From Pleurobrachia bachei (Eukaryota; Ctenophora; Tentaculata; Cydippida; Pleurobrachiidae), in assembly GCA_000695325.1 (NCBI GenBank), contig AVPN01000014.1, forward strand, positions 2,539-25,150: a stretch of DNA of 22,612 nucleotides, read 5' to 3'. Under the pieces are notes generated by a model. It ran no database searches. It saw only the letters and a list, made by a program, of their open reading frames with translations, and was not told the origin of the DNA. Position 1 is the stretch's first letter; each line of letters begins with the position of its first letter. This document shows positions 18,281-22,612 of this stretch, in pieces. The position numbers and the translations under genes are program-made.

Positions 18281-21200
18281 TTAATCCACACTTCCATAGA
18301 TATGTTTCACGTCCTGCAAGGGGTGAGGGTTTCCAACACGCGGTTCTTCTATTATCACATCATTCCCAGCTCCCGAGAATTCAGCATCTTCATCCAGGAC
18401 ACTATCCGTCTCATTATAAGTTGTGTCATCCAGGACTTCATGGTCAGTCATGGTCTCACTGACAGGCCGGAAGACAGGTATCTGCACTATCTCATCAGGC
18501 GGTGGGTTATCTTGGCTATCCTTGATCCGGTTAGCTGGACTGCTGTAGTGGACATGATCATTGATCGCTGGTACTATCTCCCTCATCTCGTAATCCTCGT
18601 TAACCACTGGTGCTGTCTTCAGCTTACCAATGTAGTAGACTACCTTACCCTTCAATTTGGTTGCCGCTGCTTCCACCGTTTTATTGTAAATCAGGGGGTT
18701 CACCAGTGAATTTAGGGGTATGAATATGATGGAGAATAACGCATAGGTTGGTGTGGCATCAATCACTTTTCCAGAATGAAGGCAGCTCACAATAAAGAAG
18801 GGAATCCAACAGATAAAGTCCGTGATGATTATCACTGTTACCTTTCTTTGAAGATGTTTGTTCCGTTGGATCACCTGTTTGTTTGGACAGGGCCCCCTGA
18901 CCAGGCCTTTACTCCCGGACAGGGTGAAGACAGCAATAAGAACGTAGGATATGGCAATGATTACAAAGCAAATGACATCGGACAGCCAGACCATCCAGAC
19001 GTAGAGGAGTTGGGGATCATCTCGAGTAACGAAGAATTTGAAGGAGCATACACCGTGGTTACCATAGAAACTGTTACGGTGGGATCTGATTAGGGAGTAA
19101 TCCTGGGAAAACATCTCCTGGATCAGGGACCGGATTTGTGACCATCTGAGGTTTGTTCCCGAGTGCCGCCGAATGCCTCCATAGTATCCCTCTATGACAG
19201 ATGTATGCATGGCTTTGTTGGGCATCCCTATAAACAGTGTGTTGTTCCGATCGTAACTGAGGCCATTGACAAAGAAATCCTCAAACTGAGGAATCAGGGG
19301 AATGGTATAGAGAAGCACGGGGAACAAGAGAACAAGCGCAAAGCAGAATCCTACAATCGCCTTTTTCTTTCGGCTCAGCTCAACTGTAGGACCACGAACT
19401 AAACCACTAGAACGAATACTGCAGACCCTGATGAGACTGAGGATTGTCATAGACATAGAGATGACGGAGAGTTGAGAGCCCACTGAGCTAAACACCCCAA
19501 GAATAGCACAAGGAGCTTCCGTCAACCAGCTGACCCGGCGACTACAGTACGTTTTAGCATAGAACGAATCATAGGAGGCTAGCACCAGGAGATATGTCCC
19601 TACCAACATGTCCCCAATAGCAATGGACAGTGTCAAGAGTTTGTTCATCAGGATAGACTTACTTTTGAAAGTCTGTTCTCGCATTTCCAGCAGGGAACTG
19701 AATAGATTCAGTACATTCAATACAAAGGAAAGGATTCCAATGCACCAAGCACACACCTTTAAGAATACTCCATTCAGCATCTCCTGTCCGCAATGTCCGT
19801 TGCACTCATCCGAAAGATCCACACAATCCAAACTCCCGTCGCAAACCTGACTCAACCTTATTCTTGCCCCATTCCTGCACTGGAAGCTGTTCCTACATAT
19901 GCTTTCGTCGCTTCCATCTCCACAATTATCAGCTAAATCACAAACTGTGTCATAGGATATACAGTTACCATTATCGCAAACAAAGTATCGGTTATGATAT
20001 CGGCCATGCTCCATTACCAAGAATGTCAGATAGTCGTTGTTAACAATGGTGTAGACTTGTTTCTTCGCTAGGTTCCGGCAAGAATCCTTCAAGACAACCC
20101 TTCCGTCTAGTGGGCATTCTGTTGTATTGTCCAGGCATTGTCCTTCACATGCTACATGTAGGTAGATCTCTCCATATAGTGACCGACAATCTAGTTTCTG
20201 ATCTGGTATGGTTATTTTCAGAGTGTCATTTAGGCCAAATATTTCTGTACCTGGGTCATAACTCTTTGCCGTGACCGTGAGGCAAGATGACAACTGCAGT
20301 CCGAGATTTTCTAAGCCTGGTAGGCACCAAAAACCCGATTTTGTTGAATTTCTTTCAACCGGGAATGTTGTTTGTAGTTGGAACTGTTTACGGGAAATTG
20401 TACAAACACGAGTCTCCGCTCCACAGGTGTAAACCAAATCACACAACTGGGGCAGCTCAATGTAGCCTCCACGTCCACCCGGGCACACAAAGACATCACT
20501 GCAGGTCTTGTTGGATTTTAGTCTGGTGGAGGACCCTGATCCACATCTGGGCCACTGATCAACTTCATCCTCTCCTGACAGACAGTCAACCACACCATCG
20601 GAAATCCAATCCAAGGGGATCTGATCTTTCCGGCCTCGGTGGGCTCCGAAGAACCTGCCACACAACTTTGTCGATATCATCAAACACATGGGATTAGTCT
20701 CATCCGATGAGTCAGGACAATCCGGGATTCCATTGCACATTCGGTGCTTATGGACAGTGCACTTGGGCGAGGCTTCAACACACTTCTCATTTAACCGGTC
20801 ATCACAGAGGGACACTGCACCAAGATCGGCACAGATGATTTTACTACTTATAGTGGTGAGGTATCCGTCCACTAGACACACTCCAGCTACCTGCAAAAAG
20901 TTATACCATCTCGTAAACTTGGTTAATTGCATCAATTAAAAACATGTACAAGAGTGAAATATTACATACCCTGTCAGGATCCGAGCAGTTTGTCTGGTCA
21001 TGATAATTCGCACAAACAGGATAAAACATCTAAAAAATACAAAATATGCAATGATAAGGGGTGTCGACATTGTCAAGCCTCGATTACAATTCCAAGTTGG
21101 AAGGAATTTTGTGCAGTGTTTATAGCAGCGAGGCGCGAGCTGTATACGGTGCATGTAGTCAAATCTCGATTAACTAAACTTTGATTTACCGTACTATAAT

Positions 21201-22120
21201 ACCCTCTACGTTTATTTCTACATTGTATCTAGGTCCGGTGAATCGAGATTTGACTAAATTATTGTGAACCTAACTGTTCTTCGATTCTCTCACCGAGAAC
21301 CGAACGAGTATCACTGCATATCTATGTATTGCTATAACTGACCTTCCTGGCCCCAGAAATTATGGAGCACCGAGTAGAGTTGATCAAAAACACCCGTTCT
21401 TGATAGATGTTTGTACAGGTTCGGGTTGCACGGAGACACTTCAAACGACCGTTCCCCACGTCCAGGAATCCATCTCGACACATGTTAGTTGCTCCTGTAT
21501 ACATGTCAATTACCCCATTGTTCCTCACACTGTAGTACTCACCGTACCTGATGATGAGTGTATTTTGAGTTGATGTGTCACATCCAGTGTGTTTTCTAAG
21601 ATTACCAGCTTGCTTCACTACAACCTTAATAATCTACTCGGGTCTACCAAAGTTGTTTTGTGTTATCTGGGAACAATAAACCTGAAACCAACCAAACTTA
21701 TTACCAAATTCATAGATATTTTACGACATAGGTAATGTTTGACGGAGTAGGAGTGTCAGCTTTGCTAGTGTTTAGTCATTACAGACAATATCCATGGATA
21801 GTGAAGTACCGATGACACTAGTGTATAAGTTATTAACCTCACAATACATTTCGTCCACCGCTCCGTTCACACAGTCGATACTATCGTCACACCTATAATA
21901 AAGGATTGTTTGAATATGGTAATTGGTTAGTTGTGGAGACCTAGTTTGACAAGCAACCAAGGTGATTTTCTAGTAGTGAACAGTACAATGATTCCGACCT
22001 GGCGACAACAAATCCACTGACAATATCATGCCAACTTTTATCGTTACACACGAAAGTTCCGCACAGAAATTGACTCGATTCTGGGGAGTGAGTCAGTGCT
22101 GACTCAAAAGTGCCACAGAT
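18281..22120 (-). CDS. Receptor 4: multi-exon LDLa, LGR/RXFP-like 7TM GPCR, 5' partial
   Basis: Diverged family member. Visible exons in transcript order are 22120-21999, 21892-21838, about 21595-21343, 21029-20970 and 20890-18281 (870 codons including TAA). The terminal exon has LDLa-like modules (CTVHKHRMCNGIPDCPDSSDE; CDLADNCGDGSDESIC; CDGSLDCVDLSDEC), the shared Cys-rich segment (HVACEGQCLDN), seven TM helices, SLIRVCS at the TM3 end (no DRY), FYGNHGVCSFKFF in the long second extracellular loop, TM6 TDFICWIPF and TM7 IPLNSLVNPLIY. After the shared DYEMREI motif comes an acidic cytoplasmic tail of about 100 aa ending HIYGSVD, absent from receptors 1 and 2. Exons for the signal peptide and N-terminus are not visible and should lie beyond the right edge. 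The 5' boundary of the third exon, and a possible small exon near 21650-21680, are unresolved. Confidence 0.85.
20970..21029 (-). CDS. Receptor 4 exon (60 nt), phase 0 to phase 0
   Basis: Acceptor GTATTTTTTAG at 21031-21030 and donor AGG|GTATGT at 20969. Encodes MFYPVCANYHDQTNCSDPDR, matching receptor 2 IPNCMDLMDQTNCSDAAR. The following 79-bp intron ends TTTTTGCAG before GTAGCTGG. The long frame from 20935 reads into this intron and is not the true exon start. Confidence 0.8.
21156..21256. mobile_element. Short MITE-like element in a receptor 4 intron
   Basis: Perfect 16-bp inverted termini (tagtcaaatctcgatt at 21156-21171, aatcgagatttgacta at 21241-21256) enclose about 70 AT-rich bases. The outermost TA on each side fits a TA target duplication, as for Tc1/mariner/pogo-type elements. 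Non-coding. Confidence 0.65.
21343..21595 (-). CDS. Receptor 4 ectodomain exon (5' edge uncertain)
   Basis: Ends at donor GGAAG|GTCAGT (21342-21341). Encodes a stretch with NNGVIDMYTGATNMC and INSTRCS aligning to receptor 2 KNICGMEGDTRTC and FNFTRCA. The 5' boundary could be the TTAG before AAAACACACTGG, but its phase does not match the upstream exon, so another small exon may intervene. Confidence 0.55.
21838..21892 (-). CDS. Receptor 4 LDLa mini-exon (55 nt)
   Basis: Acceptor TTATTATAG at 21894-21893 and donor TGTGAG|GTTAAT at 21837. Encodes the LDLa core CDDSIDCVNGAVDEMYCE, the counterpart of receptor 1 FRCDGVADC...DEYEC. Its first base completes an Arg codon begun in the preceding exon. 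Confidence 0.75.
21999..22120 (-). CDS. Receptor 4 most upstream visible exon (122 nt)
   Basis: Acceptor TTTATTTCAG at 22122-22121 and donor GCCAG|GTCGGA at 21998. Encodes ICGTFESALTHSP through FVVA plus two bases, aligning with receptor 2 VCGFRDAADTTHTSALCGVALC. Frame joins exactly to the LDLa mini-exon (phase 2, giving Arg). Confidence 0.75.
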
Positions 22121-22168
22121 CTGAAATAAATTGTTGAAAGCAATCTTTTCATTAATATGTATTCCGTT

Positions 22169-22612
22169 TTAAGGGTACACCTCGGCAAAATTTTTGTCGA
22201 GTGCCCGCTTAGCTCACCATATGGGGTTGTTGGGCATACCAAGGGGACCTCAAATATGCAATTTTAGCCCTTAACTCGAATTCATATGGGGCCTCAAAGT
22301 CGAAAAAAAGTAAAATAGTCTCAAACAAAAAATTGAGCACCATTTCAAAAATCACCGCTTGGGCTGATACACCTTGGTATCCTCTACAAATCCCCAAATT
22401 TTCGGTCTTCTAGCCCTAAAATTAAAATTTAGGGCCCTTAAAAACCGCTATTTCGGGTCCTTTTTTTTCCGACTTTGAGGGGCTGTAGCAAAAATATGAA
22501 TTCGAGTTAAGGGCTAAAATTGCATATTTGAGGTCCCCTTGGTATGCCCAACAACCCCATATGGTGAGCTAAGCGGGCACTCGACAAAAATTTTGCCGAG
22601 GTGTACCCTTAA
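22169..22612. mobile_element. TTAA-flanked MITE with 118-bp terminal inverted repeats
   Basis: Terminal repeats at about 22169-22287 and 22494-22612 are identical in reverse complement (ends ttaagggtacacctcgg). An additional partly paired stretch (cctcaaagtcg) follows inside. The element is flanked by TTAA on both sides, the piggyBac-type target site; no transposase is encoded, so it is non-autonomous. It lies upstream of the first visible receptor 4 exon, presumably in an intron. The right TTAA is the last base of the window. Confidence 0.8.

Larger units (their letters stand above)
17092..18299. repeat. Segmental duplication, copy 2 (continuous with receptor 4)
   Basis: Copy 2 of the 15761-16767 unit, ending within the receptor 4 stop region, so this is the parental location. 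It contains the extra 189-bp segment and the second pre-miRNA-like hairpin. No separate gene is seen between 17092 and 18280. Confidence 0.92.

Noticed and set aside
18248-18709. Forward-strand 153-aa open frame over the receptor 4 tail
   Set aside because: It is antisense to well-conserved receptor coding sequence, with no independent support.
20891-20935. Extension of the receptor 4 terminal exon to 20935
   Set aside because: A TTTTTGCAG acceptor at 20891 and a matching upstream exon show that this stretch is intron.

Overview
The window reads as nuclear DNA of an invertebrate metazoan. Supporting points are large multi-pass GPCR genes, short GT-AG introns, an interstitial (CCCTAA)n patch matching the animal telomere repeat, several non-autonomous transposon-like repeats and extensive recent segmental duplication. 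The species cannot be fixed from sequence alone. No bacterial, viral or organellar gene is visible.

The content is one tandem receptor family. Each full member has a secreted ectodomain with several LDL-receptor class A (LDLa) modules and another cysteine-rich segment, then a rhodopsin-type 7TM domain. Its TM6 (T-D-x-x-x-W-x-P) and TM7 (P-x-N-S-x-x-N-P) signatures are those of the leucine-rich-repeat/relaxin receptor (LGR/RXFP) group, but no leucine-rich repeats are visible. Left to right: 1-2192 is repeat-rich intergenic DNA, including a chain of hairpins with constant loops and changing stems. Receptor 1 (2193-5474, +) is intact and single-exon. 5475-6719 is intergenic. 6720-7812 and 7859-8946 are a tandem duplication of the 3' end and 3' flank of receptor 2, the left copy being a truncated pseudogene. 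Receptor 2 (8407-11758, -) is intact with a 37-nt first exon carrying the signal peptide. 11889-12687 is a long foldback element built of GACGGCGTC-like subrepeats. Receptor 3 (12688-14836, -) is a broken duplicate of receptor 2, cut in TM1 at the foldback and carrying an in-frame stop. 14960-18299 holds tandem repeats and a second segmental duplication of about 1 kb. Receptor 4 (18281-22120, -) is a diverged multi-exon member whose N-terminal exons are not visible. A TTAA-flanked MITE with 118-bp terminal repeats closes the window.

The most striking observation is in receptor 3. Three internal blocks (13886-13929, 14172-14221, 14417-14445) are the base-by-base complement of receptor 2, NOT reversed, at a constant offset of 3078 with no indels (42/44, 45/50 and 29/29 positions). 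An ordinary inversion gives the reverse complement, so known inversion or template-switch mechanisms do not explain this. One block creates the premature stop. Either it is a sequence-handling or assembly artefact, or it is a very unusual mutation.

Functionally, the intact receptors are plasma-membrane GPCRs of unknown ligand. They share a cysteine-rich ectodomain segment, a very long second extracellular loop, loss of the acidic residue of the TM3 DRY motif, and a C-tail motif E-M-R-[EN]-[IL].
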